Assembly (NCBI GenBank): GCA_032252755.1
Contig: JAVUPY010000007.1
Coordinates: 1-64,000 of the forward strand
Source of the DNA: Terriglobia bacterium
GTDB lineage: Bacteria > Acidobacteriota > Terriglobia > Terriglobales > Acidobacteriaceae
Direction: 5' to 3'
DNA length: 64,000 nucleotides
Both the position numbers and the translations under genes were made by a program. Position 1 is the first letter of the stretch; each line of letters starts with the position of its first letter. Shown one piece after another: positions 7,823 to 16,127 of the stretch. The notes below the pieces were generated by a model that was not told the origin of the DNA, did not search any database, and worked only from the letters and a program-made list of their open reading frames with translations.

Positions 7823-9736
7823 GTGACGCAAGTGAGTCGAGAAAACGAGCGGCTCCGTTTTGGAGTGTTTGAAGTTGACCTCCGTGCGTCAGAACTGCGG
7901 AAGCAGGGCCTCAAGATCCGGCTACAGCGACAACCGTTTCAAATCTTGACTATGCTGCTCGAGCGCCCTGGAGAAGTGGTTACGCGCGACGAGTTGCGAA
8001 GTGCACTGTGGCCCGCGGATACATTCGTAGATTTCGATCACGGTCTAAATAAGGCCGTTCGGAAATTGCGCGATGCGTTAGGTGATTCGGCAGATAGCCC
8101 CAGGTTTGTGGAGACGGTTGCGCGGAAGGGATACCGATTCCTGGCGGAGGTCAGGCCTGTCGAGTCAAATTTTTCGGTTCCGCCGTTAAACTCCGCTGCG
8201 GACGAGAATAGTATCGGCTCCGAGACACACGTCTCAACTGAGACTACTGCTGCGACGGATCGGATCAATGTCTCCGTGAAGGCCCTGGCAGTAGGTTTGG
8301 TCGTAGTTGTCTGTTTGGCGGCGACACTCTGGCTACGTTCACGGATGGCCTCTACCCCTACCATTCGTTCGCTGGCTGTCCTTCCATTTGAAAGCCTTTC
8401 GACTGATGCGAACCAGGATTACTTCGCCGACGGCGTGACAGATCAACTGATCTCTGATCTTGGACAGTTGCACGACCTGCGGGTGATATCCCGAACTTCT
8501 GTGATGGGATACAAGCGCGCACATAAGCCATTGCCTGAAATCGGCAGAGAGTTAAACGTCGATGCGATCGTTGAAGGCACAGTAATTCGTTCGGGTACTC
8601 AGGTTCGGATCACGGCACAGCTGATTGAAGCGTCTTCAGACAAACATCTTTGGGCACAAAGTTATGACGGCAATCTGAGCGAGACACTTGAACTCCAGAG
8701 CAAGGTTGCCGTTGCAATCGCTGACCAGGTGAGAATCAAGCTCAGTCACCAGGATCAAGTCGCACTGGAACACGCGAAACCGGTTAACCCCGATGCGTAT
8801 GTCTCGTATCTGAAGGGGAGATACTTCTGGAACAAGCGGACCCCCGACACCTTGAAAGTGGCGCTGAGCTACTTCAATCAAGCGATAGAAGAAGACCCCG
8901 CTTATGCACAAGCATATACAGGGCTGGCGGATACTTATGCACTCTTGGGAGATTGGCAATATGGTGTGATGTCCCCAAAAGAGGCACTGCCCAAAGCGAA
9001 GGAAGCTGCGCTCAAGGCATTAGAGCTGGACAATTCACTTGCGGAAGCACACACATCTCTGGCGTTTTGCTTGCGGAGCTTCGAATGGAACTTCCGCGTT
9101 GCTGAAGACGAATTTAAGCGTGCCATTGAACTGAATCCAGGGTATGCCACTGCCCACCATTGGTATGCTTGGCATCTTGCAATCCTCGGGCGCTACACGG
9201 AAGCGATTGCGGAAATGAGAAAAGCTCAAAGCCTGGATCCCCTTTCGCTTGTCATCAACGCCGATCTTGCTGAGCTGCTGGAGATCGCTCATTCCTACGA
9301 CGAGTCAATCGCGCAAAGCAAGAAGACTATTGAACTGGATCCGAACTTTGGTCTCGCTCACAATCACCTAGGACAAGCTTACTTTGACAAGCATATGTAC
9401 AACGAAGCGATTGCAGAGTTGAAGACGGCTGTACGGTTATCCGGCGGTAGCCCGACTTGCGTCGCAAACCTTGCACGCAGTTACGCGGCCGCCGGAGACA
9501 AAAAGGATGCTTTCCGCTTACTTGAAGACCTAAAGACCCGGTCGAGTGAGATGCATTCTTATGGTTCTGAGATTGCAATCGTTTACGCATCTCTTGGAGA
9601 CAACGACCAGGCAATGGCATGGTTGGAAAAGAGCTACAGCGAGAAATTCAATCCCGGTGTTCTTATGCGGCCAGGTTTTGATCCACTGCGCAGTGACCCT
9701 CGATTTCAAGATTTAGTTCACCGCATCGGTCTCTGA
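7823..9736 (+). CDS. Winged-helix, transmembrane, TolB-like, TPR regulator
   Basis: The 637-residue protein has a layout typical of Acidobacteriota. Residues about 10-105 form a CadC-type winged helix (RFGVFEVDLRASELRKQG through VETVARKGYRFLAEV). One transmembrane helix follows at about residues 155-173 (LAVGLVVVVCLAATLWL). Next comes a TolB-N/adenylate-cyclase-associated domain starting SLAVLPFESLS...FADGVTDQLISDL and ending around VRIKLS. Six or more TPR repeats complete it (AYAQAYTGLADTYALLGDW, LAEAHTSLAFCLRSF, PNFGLAHNHLGQAYFDKHMYNEAI). The expected role is a membrane-anchored transcription regulator that senses through its periplasmic TPR part. The start is a GTG at 7823. It is divergent from the cupredoxin operon. 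Confidence 0.8.
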   Translation: MTQVSRENERLRFGVFEVDLRASELRKQGLKIRLQRQPFQILTMLLERPGEVVTRDELRSALWPADTFVDFDHGLNKAVRKLRDALGDSADSPRFVETVARKGYRFLAEVRPVESNFSVPPLNSAADENSIGSETHVSTETTAATDRINVSVKALAVGLVVVVCLAATLWLRSRMASTPTIRSLAVLPFESLSTDANQDYFADGVTDQLISDLGQLHDLRVISRTSVMGYKRAHKPLPEIGRELNVDAIVEGTVIRSGTQVRITAQLIEASSDKHLWAQSYDGNLSETLELQSKVAVAIADQVRIKLSHQDQVALEHAKPVNPDAYVSYLKGRYFWNKRTPDTLKVALSYFNQAIEEDPAYAQAYTGLADTYALLGDWQYGVMSPKEALPKAKEAALKALELDNSLAEAHTSLAFCLRSFEWNFRVAEDEFKRAIELNPGYATAHHWYAWHLAILGRYTEAIAEMRKAQSLDPLSLVINADLAELLEIAHSYDESIAQSKKTIELDPNFGLAHNHLGQAYFDKHMYNEAIAELKTAVRLSGGSPTCVANLARSYAAAGDKKDAFRLLEDLKTRSSEMHSYGSEIAIVYASLGDNDQAMAWLEKSYSEKFNPGVLMRPGFDPLRSDPRFQDLVHRIGL

Positions 9737-9881
9737 CAACTGATCTTCGGAATATCCATTCAGATTAAGACCCGGTGACAATCTGTTTACATCCCTACCC
9801 GAAACATCTATAGCTCCTGCCAATCGAACCATGTAACCGACAGGTCAAATCGTCGGACTTCTGTGGTATGAAAGGCAAGAA

Positions 9882-11021
9882 ATGATCAGGACAGCCCGGG
9901 TTGTGTTCGGTGTCACATTGATGCTGAGCATGGCTTTTTCAAGTTTTGGTGAAGCTCAATCTTCAGCGAGCAGGAACGACCGCTTCGCCCTATTCGTGAT
10001 GACAAATTCTGCTGTAAAAAATGAAGTCATCTCGTTCACCCCTGGCACCGATGGCCAGTTGCACAAATTCCGTGCTTTTGCGACCGGCGGAAGAGGCAGC
10101 GGGGGAGTAACGGATCCATTGGAGTCGCAGGGGTCATTGACTCTCAGCGAAGATCGTGAACTGTTGTTCGCGGTCAATGCGGGGTCTGGAGAACTTACAG
10201 TTTTTCGTGTGCAAGGACCTGAACTGGCACGCCTCGACGTAGTTCCCTCTGGCGGTAGCAATCCCACTGCGGTTGCGCAACGTGGAAATCTTGTTTTCGT
10301 ACTGAATGCCGGAGGAGGCAGCAACGTGACTGTCTTCGCTCTCCAGCCTAATGGGAAGCTTCGTCAAATTGACGGTGCCAAATCGTTCCTGAGTTCAAAT
10401 AATCCCCGTGCAGGGTCGCTCGCAATCTCCCCGGACAGACGCTTCCTTCTTGTAACAGAGAAAGCTACAAACCAATTGGATGCATTCCCAATCAATCCAA
10501 ATGGAACGCTTGGTCCTGCAGTAAGGACTCCAAGCGCCGGCCCAGGGCTGTTTGCAGTTGTATTTGCGCCGAACGGCTTGGCAATAACTTCTGAGACCGG
10601 GCCGGGAACGCCGGGCAACACTTCCGCAGTTTCGTCATACGCCCTGGCTCCAAACGGGACACTTGTGCCCATCAGCGTAAGCATCCCGACGGCAGGTGCT
10701 GCCACTTGCTGGCAAGTCGTGACTCCAAATGGAAAGTTCCTGTATACGGCAAACTCAGCGACATCAACCATCTCGGGATTCCGCATCGGATTGAATGGGA
10801 CACTCGATCCGCTGCCCGGAACAGTTCTCGCTAATCTGTCGCAGGGCGCTGTAGATCTGGATGTTGCTGTGAGCTCAGACGGGCGCTTTCTCTACTCCCT
10901 GAATTCCGGATCGGGGACTGTCGGTGTATTCCAGATTAACCAAGACGGGACACTAAACGAGTTGGGAGAACTGGAGGGGCTGACTGCCACTGCTGGATTT
11001 AACGGAATTGCTGCTCGATAG
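9882..11021 (+). CDS. Lactonase-family beta-propeller protein
   Basis: The 379-residue protein has a signal peptide (MIRTARVVFGVTLMLSMAFSSFGEAQS) followed by seven-bladed propeller repeats of the form LFAVNAGSGELTVFRV and FLYTANSATSTISGFRIG. Many blades end in an NGTL or DGTL turn. It is related to the protein at 873 but not a recent duplicate: the repeat consensus and lengths differ. Substrate unknown. It lies 145 bp after the winged-helix/TPR gene and ends in a strong hairpin. Confidence 0.75.
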   Translation: MIRTARVVFGVTLMLSMAFSSFGEAQSSASRNDRFALFVMTNSAVKNEVISFTPGTDGQLHKFRAFATGGRGSGGVTDPLESQGSLTLSEDRELLFAVNAGSGELTVFRVQGPELARLDVVPSGGSNPTAVAQRGNLVFVLNAGGGSNVTVFALQPNGKLRQIDGAKSFLSSNNPRAGSLAISPDRRFLLVTEKATNQLDAFPINPNGTLGPAVRTPSAGPGLFAVVFAPNGLAITSETGPGTPGNTSAVSSYALAPNGTLVPISVSIPTAGAATCWQVVTPNGKFLYTANSATSTISGFRIGLNGTLDPLPGTVLANLSQGAVDLDVAVSSDGRFLYSLNSGSGTVGVFQINQDGTLNELGELEGLTATAGFNGIAAR

Positions 11022-11026
11022 CCGGA

Positions 11027-11057
11027 AAGGGAGCTGCTGCATCATTGCAGCTCCCTT
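11027..11057 (+). terminator. Hairpin after the beta-propeller gene
   Basis: AAGGGAGCTGC and GCAGCTCCCTT form a perfect 11-bp stem with a 9-nt loop, six bases after the stop. The stem ends in TT and is followed by AGTTAATC, so the U-tract is short. It likely terminates the plus-strand gene, and it faces the end of the minus-strand GNAT operon at 11087. Confidence 0.6.
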
Positions 11058-11086
11058 AGTTAATCTATGTCGCGGTTCTGACGTCT

Positions 11087-11593
11087 TCAGAGTTGTAGAT
11101 CCATCCAAATCCTGTCACGAACCGGGATACCATCGCAGATCAGGGATTTGGGGTATCCCTTCTCGACTGTAAAGACGTCCCGTTCCACTCGCAGTAAGCG
11201 AAATCCATTCCTCTGGTAGAACCTGATTACATCGTGATCTGCAGTGCTTGTGGATACATGAATTTGCCTCGCCCCATTTCGTTTAAGAAGTGCTATCACT
11301 CTTTCAACGAAATAAGTTCCCATCCCGATGCGTTGGATTGCCGGCGAAATCGAGAGACTCTTGATTTCGACCACACCTTCTCCATGTTCCCACAGCAGAA
11401 GCTGACCGATCGGGAGTTGGTCAGAATCTCCAAAGTAAAGTAAGAACAGTCGTCCCGTCGGCAGGTATCCTAGTATTTCGCTTTCAGAGTCGTCGGCCAG
11501 TCGCATCAAGTCGATGACCAGTGTTCGGTCAAACGACGGGGGTGCCTCGACAAGTCTGATTTCTCGAATCGGTTTAGAAGTACTCACGTTCAT
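11087..11593 (-). CDS. GNAT family N-acetyltransferase
   Basis: The GNAT protein has about 168 residues. The acetyl-CoA loop is in the stretch EIKSLSISPAIQRIGMGTYFVERVIALL (Q/RxxGxG seen as QRIGMG), and the C-terminal part has VIRFYQRNGFRLLRVERD, the usual closing strand. The acceptor is unknown. I place the start at the ATG at 11593, whose A is the last base of the DinB gene's TGA (TGATG); a GTG three bases earlier is possible. It is the last of four overlapping minus-strand genes. Confidence 0.7.
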   Translation of the reverse strand: MNVSTSKPIREIRLVEAPPSFDRTLVIDLMRLADDSESEILGYLPTGRLFLLYFGDSDQLPIGQLLLWEHGEGVVEIKSLSISPAIQRIGMGTYFVERVIALLKRNGARQIHVSTSTADHDVIRFYQRNGFRLLRVERDVFTVEKGYPKSLICDGIPVRDRIWMDLQL

Positions 11594-12198
11594 CACTTAT
11601 TAGGAAAACCAGGGCTACTTAACAACTGGTCGACCTGCCAGAGATGACGTCTTGTATGAGCATTGATGATAAGAAGTCCGGTCGCCACCGTGAAATTGAA
11701 GCCGGGAACTAGTGGGTTTTTAAACCTAACCCCACAGAGGTCGAGGTCAGCTGTCCGCCGAATGAAACTTCTGAGTGTCCTGTTAGAGCTCTGATAGTGT
11801 TCTAGGACTTCCTGTTTATCTAATTGGCTTTTGGGTCGGATACTCGCTGGCGCCTTGATTCGCAATGAAACAGGCGGCTCTGTTTTTTTGAGGAAATACC
11901 TGGAGATGAATCCTCCGGGCTCCAATGGTGTATGTCCGAATTGCGCTTTCTTCGACGCCAACTCCAAAGCCTCAAGATATTTCTCATTGGTTAGCGCAAT
12001 GTGATTGACGCATTCGCAAACGCTCCACCCATTTCTCCCCAATGGCCGCCAGTGTGATTGGTGACTATTCAGCTCACTAAGGACTTTTGTAACATGGCAC
12101 TCCGCTTCATCGACCGAGGACAAATACGATAGGAGGTCACCAGGGAATTCCTCGATCGGAGCTGAGGATGAAAGTCGAAAACTATTGTTCTCTGCCAT
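11593..12198 (-). CDS. DinB/YfiT-like putative metalloenzyme
   Basis: The 201-residue protein has the DinB four-helix bundle pattern: VLSELNSHQSHWRPLGRNGWSVCECVNHIALTNEKY in the middle and HTRRHLWQVDQLL near the end. The three histidines (VNHI, and H-x3-H in the last helix) are the family metal site. Members include mycothiol- or bacillithiol-dependent S-transferases and many proteins of unknown role. It overlaps the VOC gene start by 17 bp and the GNAT gene by one base. Confidence 0.7.
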   Translation of the reverse strand: MAENNSFRLSSSAPIEEFPGDLLSYLSSVDEAECHVTKVLSELNSHQSHWRPLGRNGWSVCECVNHIALTNEKYLEALELASKKAQFGHTPLEPGGFISRYFLKKTEPPVSLRIKAPASIRPKSQLDKQEVLEHYQSSNRTLRSFIRRTADLDLCGVRFKNPLVPGFNFTVATGLLIINAHTRRHLWQVDQLLSSPGFPNK

Positions 12199-12727
12199 AT
12201 AGCATCTTCTGAAGTAACGACCCGTTCGCAGGGATTGGAAGAATGGGCTGATTTACCAATTCACTCTCAGGGGAGCGATGAATCCAATCCCGCCACGATA
12301 CAACTCCAAGAGTAGGCCGGGGCGGATCGGGAAGCATTGCTATCAATTCCAAGAGATTGTCATCTGGATCTCGGAAGTATATTGCGGCTGCCGGCATCCA
12401 AGCCAGTACGACAGGTGCATCTGCCGGTTTGCCTTCGAAATCCAGGGCCTGGACGCCGGCTTCATGTAACTCGACGAGAGCCTTCGGCAAGTCGCTGCGT
12501 GAGATTCTGAGTGCAACGTGAGAGAGCGATTTCTGGGGCGAAGTTCCAACTTCCCACAGCCCGAGCATCGACTGGCCCGGATCACCGACCCACACGAAGC
12601 TTACCCGCCTTTCGGGAAAACTTGCCGCTAAAGGCAGCCCCAGAACGCCATTGTAAAAGGCCAATGCCCGGTGAAGCTTTGATACGTTCAGATGAGCTTC
12701 AAAGACGCCATGTAGTGGAATCAGCAA
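12182..12727 (-). CDS. VOC (glyoxalase/bleomycin resistance) family protein
   Basis: The 181-residue protein has one full VOC domain: HLNVSKLHRALAFYNGVLGL at the start, SHVALRISRSDLPKALVELHEAGV in the centre, and AAIYFRDPDDNLLELIAML at the metal-binding Glu. About 40 extra residues follow the domain. Possible roles include glyoxalase, dioxygenase or drug-binding protein; the sequence does not decide. The start is a TTG at 12727, preceded by a purine-rich GGGGAGGGTG. It lies within the last codons of the upstream DinB gene (7-bp overlap), indicating translational coupling. Confidence 0.65.
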   Translation of the reverse strand: MLIPLHGVFEAHLNVSKLHRALAFYNGVLGLPLAASFPERRVSFVWVGDPGQSMLGLWEVGTSPQKSLSHVALRISRSDLPKALVELHEAGVQALDFEGKPADAPVVLAWMPAAAIYFRDPDDNLLELIAMLPDPPRPTLGVVSWRDWIHRSPESELVNQPILPIPANGSLLQKMLYGREQ

Positions 12728-13344
12728 GTGTCACCCTCCCCAAGAGAACTATTCGTTGCGTGTGGTCCGGATTCGGTGCCATCCGAGGACGACTGAGAAG
12801 CGCTGTCTTTTAGTTGTCTCAAAAGCTCGCGACTTCCGTTGACAGAGCCCATTACAGGGCTCAGCAGGAAATCATGGAACTCACTCCCGAGCCCGTTCAA
12901 CCGGATATGAGTGGAGACCTGTGCCCAGTGTCTTATCTCGTGAAGCAAGACATGGACGGCGAGCTTCCGCGAAGTAATCTGAACGGTGGCATTCATGATT
13001 GACAGTGGGCGAGGAACGTCCCATTCACGGCTGGGCAAAGTGAACACGAATTCTTCGAAAGTTGATCGACTCAGCTGCCCAAACTGAAAGAGTGCTTCAA
13101 CATCGAGTGACGAGAAAGATGAAGTGTCGCGCGGCGAACGCCCTAGGAGTCTGTCTGAATATCTCAGCTCGGATGAAAATATGTGGTGAATTAAGTCTCC
13201 GATGCAGTGAAATCTCCCACCTCTGTGCAATCCAAGGTCGAAGCGCAGTGCATGTTCTCCGTTATTCGTAAGCCATGCGTGCCATTCCAGACGCTCCCAT
13301 TGCGTGTAGTCCATCAGCGTGGTAATTCCAATCAATACCGACAT
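12721..13344 (-). CDS. DinB-like protein
   Basis: The DinB-superfamily protein has about 207 residues: MDYTQWERLEWHAWL in helix 1, GDLIHHIFSSELRYSDRL (His ligand), and VLLHEIRHWAQVSTHIRLNG carrying the closing H-x3-H pair. I prefer the ATG at 13344 because GGAGA stands five bases before it; an in-frame start exists at 13428, but its extra N-terminal residues are unlike the family. A 40-residue Ser-rich C-terminal tail is unusual. It is the first gene of the DinB-VOC-DinB-GNAT operon, in which every junction overlaps. Confidence 0.65.
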   Translation of the reverse strand: MSVLIGITTLMDYTQWERLEWHAWLTNNGEHALRFDLGLHRGGRFHCIGDLIHHIFSSELRYSDRLLGRSPRDTSSFSSLDVEALFQFGQLSRSTFEEFVFTLPSREWDVPRPLSIMNATVQITSRKLAVHVLLHEIRHWAQVSTHIRLNGLGSEFHDFLLSPVMGSVNGSRELLRQLKDSASQSSSDGTESGPHATNSSLGEGDTC

Positions 13345-13566
13345 CTGATCTCCATTGATTGCTCGCTGCACTTGCGCAGCGTATCTGACACTTTGACGTG
13401 CAAAACAGGGATCGGAAGTTAAAGTCATGTCAACAAGTTGTCATAGATTCACCTTCATAAAATCCTTGGGCACTAGACAAATTGTTGGCAGGAACAAGAC
13501 AAGTTTGTGACAGCGAACTGTGTTGGTATCTGTAGTCTCCTTATCGAGCTACATGAAGGAGGAAAC

Positions 13567-13926
13567 TTGCATTATCACGACTCGGAAGACCTGAAGCATT
13601 TGGGAAGCCTGAAAAAACTGGCGCCTGTTGAATTTGCAGCGTTTGTTTCGTTCGATCAGACGGTTGGGCAAGATGATGGGAAGATTCCTAGAAAATATCG
13701 TGAGCTGATCGCGATTGCGGTCGCGTGCACTACTCAATGCCCCTACTGCCTCGAGGTACATACGCGAGCTGCAAAAGTTGCAGGAGCGTCGCGCGAAGAA
13801 GTGGCTGAGGCTAGTTTCTTGGCGGCCGCTTTGAGAGCAGGCGCAGCAGTCACTCATGGCTCCTTGGCTGTGAGGTTGTTTGATCAGGCCGATGTTCCGC
13901 AAGCGAATGTTAATGCTGCCGACTAG
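13567..13926 (+). CDS. AhpD-like carboxymuconolactone decarboxylase family protein
   Basis: The 119-residue product starts at a TTG at 13567 with AAGGAGG four bases upstream (13556-13562). An in-frame GTG at 13507 gives an N-terminal extension that does not look like the family. The peroxidatic motif is CPYCLEVHTRAA (C58, C61, H65), and the frame PRKYRELIAIAVACTTQ is the standard helix before it. AhpD-type CMD proteins reduce peroxides or act with a thiol partner. It is plus-strand, divergent from the DinB operon and upstream of the HAD gene. The TTG start makes it prone to mis-annotation. Confidence 0.75.
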   Translation: MHYHDSEDLKHLGSLKKLAPVEFAAFVSFDQTVGQDDGKIPRKYRELIAIAVACTTQCPYCLEVHTRAAKVAGASREEVAEASFLAAALRAGAAVTHGSLAVRLFDQADVPQANVNAAD

Positions 13927-13935
13927 CAGGAGGTA

Positions 13936-13983
13936 ATGCGCGAAGAGATCTGCCCGATTCCGGAGTCGGATCTCCTCGCGTAG
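13936..13983 (+). other. Possible 15-codon leader ORF overlapping a hairpin
   Basis: Immediately after the CMD gene, AGGAGG (13928-13933) is followed two bases later by an ATG and 15 codons (MREEICPIPESDLLA-stop). Nearly the whole reading frame is one imperfect hairpin: CGCGAAGAGATC (13939-13950) pairs with GATCTCCTCGCG (13969-13980) with a single mismatch, and CCGA/TCGG extends it inside. It lies 40 bp before the HAD gene start. It may be just a terminator of the CMD gene with a chance ATG, or a leader peptide/attenuator; spacing between Shine-Dalgarno and ATG is short. Confidence 0.3.
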
Positions 13984-14022
13984 TGATTGCGATTACTGGT
14001 CGCCTCAAAACAGAAAAGTACT

Positions 14023-14790
14023 ATGGACAGACGCAGATTCATAGCGATGGTTGGCGCAACGTCAGTTGGTTCAGCAATGGGAGCCAGCAATTTTAGACCC
14101 CCATACTCGCCTTCTTCTCGAAAGGTGCGGGCAATTGCATTCGATGCATTTGTGATCTTCGATCCGCGCCCCATTGCAAAGCGGGTTGAAGAAGTATTCC
14201 CTGGCCGGGGACCTCAACTGACAGTGCAGTGGCGCTCCCGTCAATTTGAATACACTTGGCTTCGAACGTCTGGAGCACAGTACAAGGATTTCTGGCATGT
14301 AACTGATGACGCCTTGACCCAGGTAACAGAGTCAATGGGAGTTGAACTTGATTCGAACGAGAGAGAGTACTTGATGAGTGCCTATCTCGAGCTTCCGATA
14401 TGGCCTGAAGTACCGGCAGTATTGGAAAAGGTTCGGCACCGGAGAATCAGAATGGCGTTTCTATCTAATTTCACAGCCGAAATGATGCGCACGAATCTCC
14501 GCAGGGCAGGTCTTTCCGAATACTTCGAAGATCTCCTAACAACAGATAGGGTGAAATCGTTCAAACCAAGTCCACGGGCATATCAGATGGGGCTCGACCA
14601 TTTCGGCCTGGCGAGGAATGAGGTACTGTTCGCAGCATTTGCTGGTTGGGACGCGGTCGGGGCTAAGTGGTTCGGATATCCGACCGCCTGGGTCAATCGG
14701 GCGAAAATGCCTCCCGAGCGACTCGACCTCACCCCCGACTTTACGTTGGCTGATATGGATGAGCTATCAGAAGTAATTCCGTTTAAGTGA
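14023..14790 (+). CDS. Exported haloacid dehalogenase type II-like HAD hydrolase
   Basis: The 255-residue HAD protein has a Tat-like signal (MDRRRFIAMVGATSVGSAMG). The nucleophile is D41 in AIAFDAFVIFDPRP. Other motifs: WRSRQFEYTWLR (substrate-binding Arg of 2-haloacid dehalogenases), FLSNFT (motif II), VKSFKPSP with the motif III Lys, and FAAFAGWDAVGAKWFGYPTAWVNR. The FDAYGTLFD loop of classical dehalogenases is replaced by FDAFVIFDPRP, as in exported members, so dehalogenation of 2-haloacids is plausible but not certain. It converges on DUF1223 with three bases between them. Confidence 0.75.
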   Translation: MDRRRFIAMVGATSVGSAMGASNFRPPYSPSSRKVRAIAFDAFVIFDPRPIAKRVEEVFPGRGPQLTVQWRSRQFEYTWLRTSGAQYKDFWHVTDDALTQVTESMGVELDSNEREYLMSAYLELPIWPEVPAVLEKVRHRRIRMAFLSNFTAEMMRTNLRRAGLSEYFEDLLTTDRVKSFKPSPRAYQMGLDHFGLARNEVLFAAFAGWDAVGAKWFGYPTAWVNRAKMPPERLDLTPDFTLADMDELSEVIPFK

Positions 14791-14793
14791 GCG

Positions 14794-15534
14794 CTAATGG
14801 GCAGTGTCGATCGAAGCTGCACCTGTGATTCCACTACGATCTTCCACCCAAACCACAACCATAATGTTGTTCTTCTTCCAGGAAGCATCAAGCTCGGTCG
14901 GAACAGCGGAATGATAGGAGCCGGCAGAAATAGTTCCCAATTTCTCTAATTTCCTCACGACTGCGGTGTGGCGCAATATCCGCCCACCATTCTCCCCGGC
15001 ACGGACATTCGTTGTCACGTTGTCCTCCGTGATCGCCAACATTAATGTAGATTCAGCACGAGTCACACCCCGAATAGTGACATCAAGTAAAGTCGGCGTG
15101 GACCATACAAGTTGTAGTTCAATCGGTTTTGCGCGTGTACTCTCTGTGTGAATCGCCTTGCTGATGGCAGGCGCATCGTTTCCTACTATCTCAAGTCGCC
15201 CATCAACTACCATCTGGGGTGTATATGCACTTCCAAGCTTGAACCGATGCGAGTAAGCGGATTGGCGATCGGTGAATACACGGGACGAGAAACGGTCCTT
15301 CCATCCAAGGCCGTCCCAGTAGTCCACGTGTTCCCCCAGGAGAATCAATTGGAACTCTTCTTGCTTTGCGCGTCGGAATTGCTCAAGGAGGTGGTCCGCA
15401 GGCGGGCAACTCGAGCATCCTTCTGAGGTGAAAAGCTCCACAACGACTGGAGTGGGTCTCTTTTGTTGGGAAAAGCCAGCTACGCTAAGCAAGAGCATCG
15501 ACAGCGGGACAAGAACAGAAATGGCAACACGCAT
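14794..15534 (-). CDS. DUF1223 secreted thioredoxin-like protein
   Basis: The 246-residue exported protein has a signal peptide (MRVAISVLVPLSMLLLSVAG) and the DUF1223 start VVVELFTSEGCSSCPPADHLLEQ, whose C40-x2-C43 mimics a thioredoxin active site. The central QMVVDGRLEIVGNDA matches the family. The second half is a beta domain. Function is not known; a periplasmic thiol/disulfide role is a fair inference. It lies 66 bp after DoxX on the same strand, so it may be the fifth gene of the MNIO/RiPP operon. Confidence 0.75.
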   Translation of the reverse strand: MRVAISVLVPLSMLLLSVAGFSQQKRPTPVVVELFTSEGCSSCPPADHLLEQFRRAKQEEFQLILLGEHVDYWDGLGWKDRFSSRVFTDRQSAYSHRFKLGSAYTPQMVVDGRLEIVGNDAPAISKAIHTESTRAKPIELQLVWSTPTLLDVTIRGVTRAESTLMLAITEDNVTTNVRAGENGGRILRHTAVVRKLEKLGTISAGSYHSAVPTELDASWKKNNIMVVVWVEDRSGITGAASIDTAH

Positions 15535-15600
15535 GCCCAGTAGATGGAGCGCACTGTAAGAAGTTACATCGCCGGCCAGACAGTGTCTGAGGACCGGAAC

Positions 15601-16116
15601 CTACACTCGGGCAGCCCTGGCAAACGTTTTCTCTTGTCGATTCTCTTTGGTGCCTTTCCGTCGGAATAACACGTCTAGAGCAAATTTGCCTGGACCAAAA
15701 AACAACACAAGCAGGGAAGCGAATAGGAACGTGTAGGGAGCTGCGCCATAGAACTTTTCGGGGTCAGAGATGATTGACATCAAGGCTTCACGATCGGCAG
15801 CGTAGAATGCGACAGACATGTTTGCGGTCAAAAGGAATGCGGTCGGGCGCGAGGCGAGACCTACAAAGATAAGCACACCGCCGACGAGTTCGAGGACAGC
15901 GACAAACCACGCGTTTGCCGCGGGCGAAGGAATACCCAGAGAAGCAAAGAATTCTGCGACTTGGTGAATGTTTTCGAACTTGCCCCACCCAGTTTGGGCG
16001 AACTGCCACCCCCAATAAACTCGCACCGCCAATAACAATAAATCCTGTCCACGATCGGCAGTTTGTAGGAATCTCGCGTACAAGTTTCTAGCGTGTTTTG
16101 ATAACTGGTGACTCAC
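15601..16116 (-). CDS. DoxX family protein of the RiPP (buf/hvf-like) operon
   Basis: The four-helix membrane protein has about 171 residues, with LAVRVYWGWQFAQTGWGKFENI and VAEFFASLGIPSPAANAWFVAVLELVGG at the family positions. I chose the GTG at 16116 because AAAGGAG stands five bases before it; an upstream ATG at 16149 lies inside the DUF2063 gene. DoxX subunits are regular fourth members of bufferin (bufD) and Hvf operons. In those systems the protein is thought to work with the exported peptide in the membrane. The C-terminal tail is basic (RRKGTKENRQEK). Confidence 0.75.
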   Translation of the reverse strand: MSHQLSKHARNLYARFLQTADRGQDLLLLAVRVYWGWQFAQTGWGKFENIHQVAEFFASLGIPSPAANAWFVAVLELVGGVLIFVGLASRPTAFLLTANMSVAFYAADREALMSIISDPEKFYGAAPYTFLFASLLVLFFGPGKFALDVLFRRKGTKENRQEKTFARAARV

Positions 16117-16127
16117 TGTCTGCTCCT

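Noticed and set aside
873-11021. Tandem duplication of the two beta-propeller genes
   Set aside because: The repeat consensus, lengths and N-termini differ, and they lie 8 kb apart; they are members of one superfamily and not recent copies.
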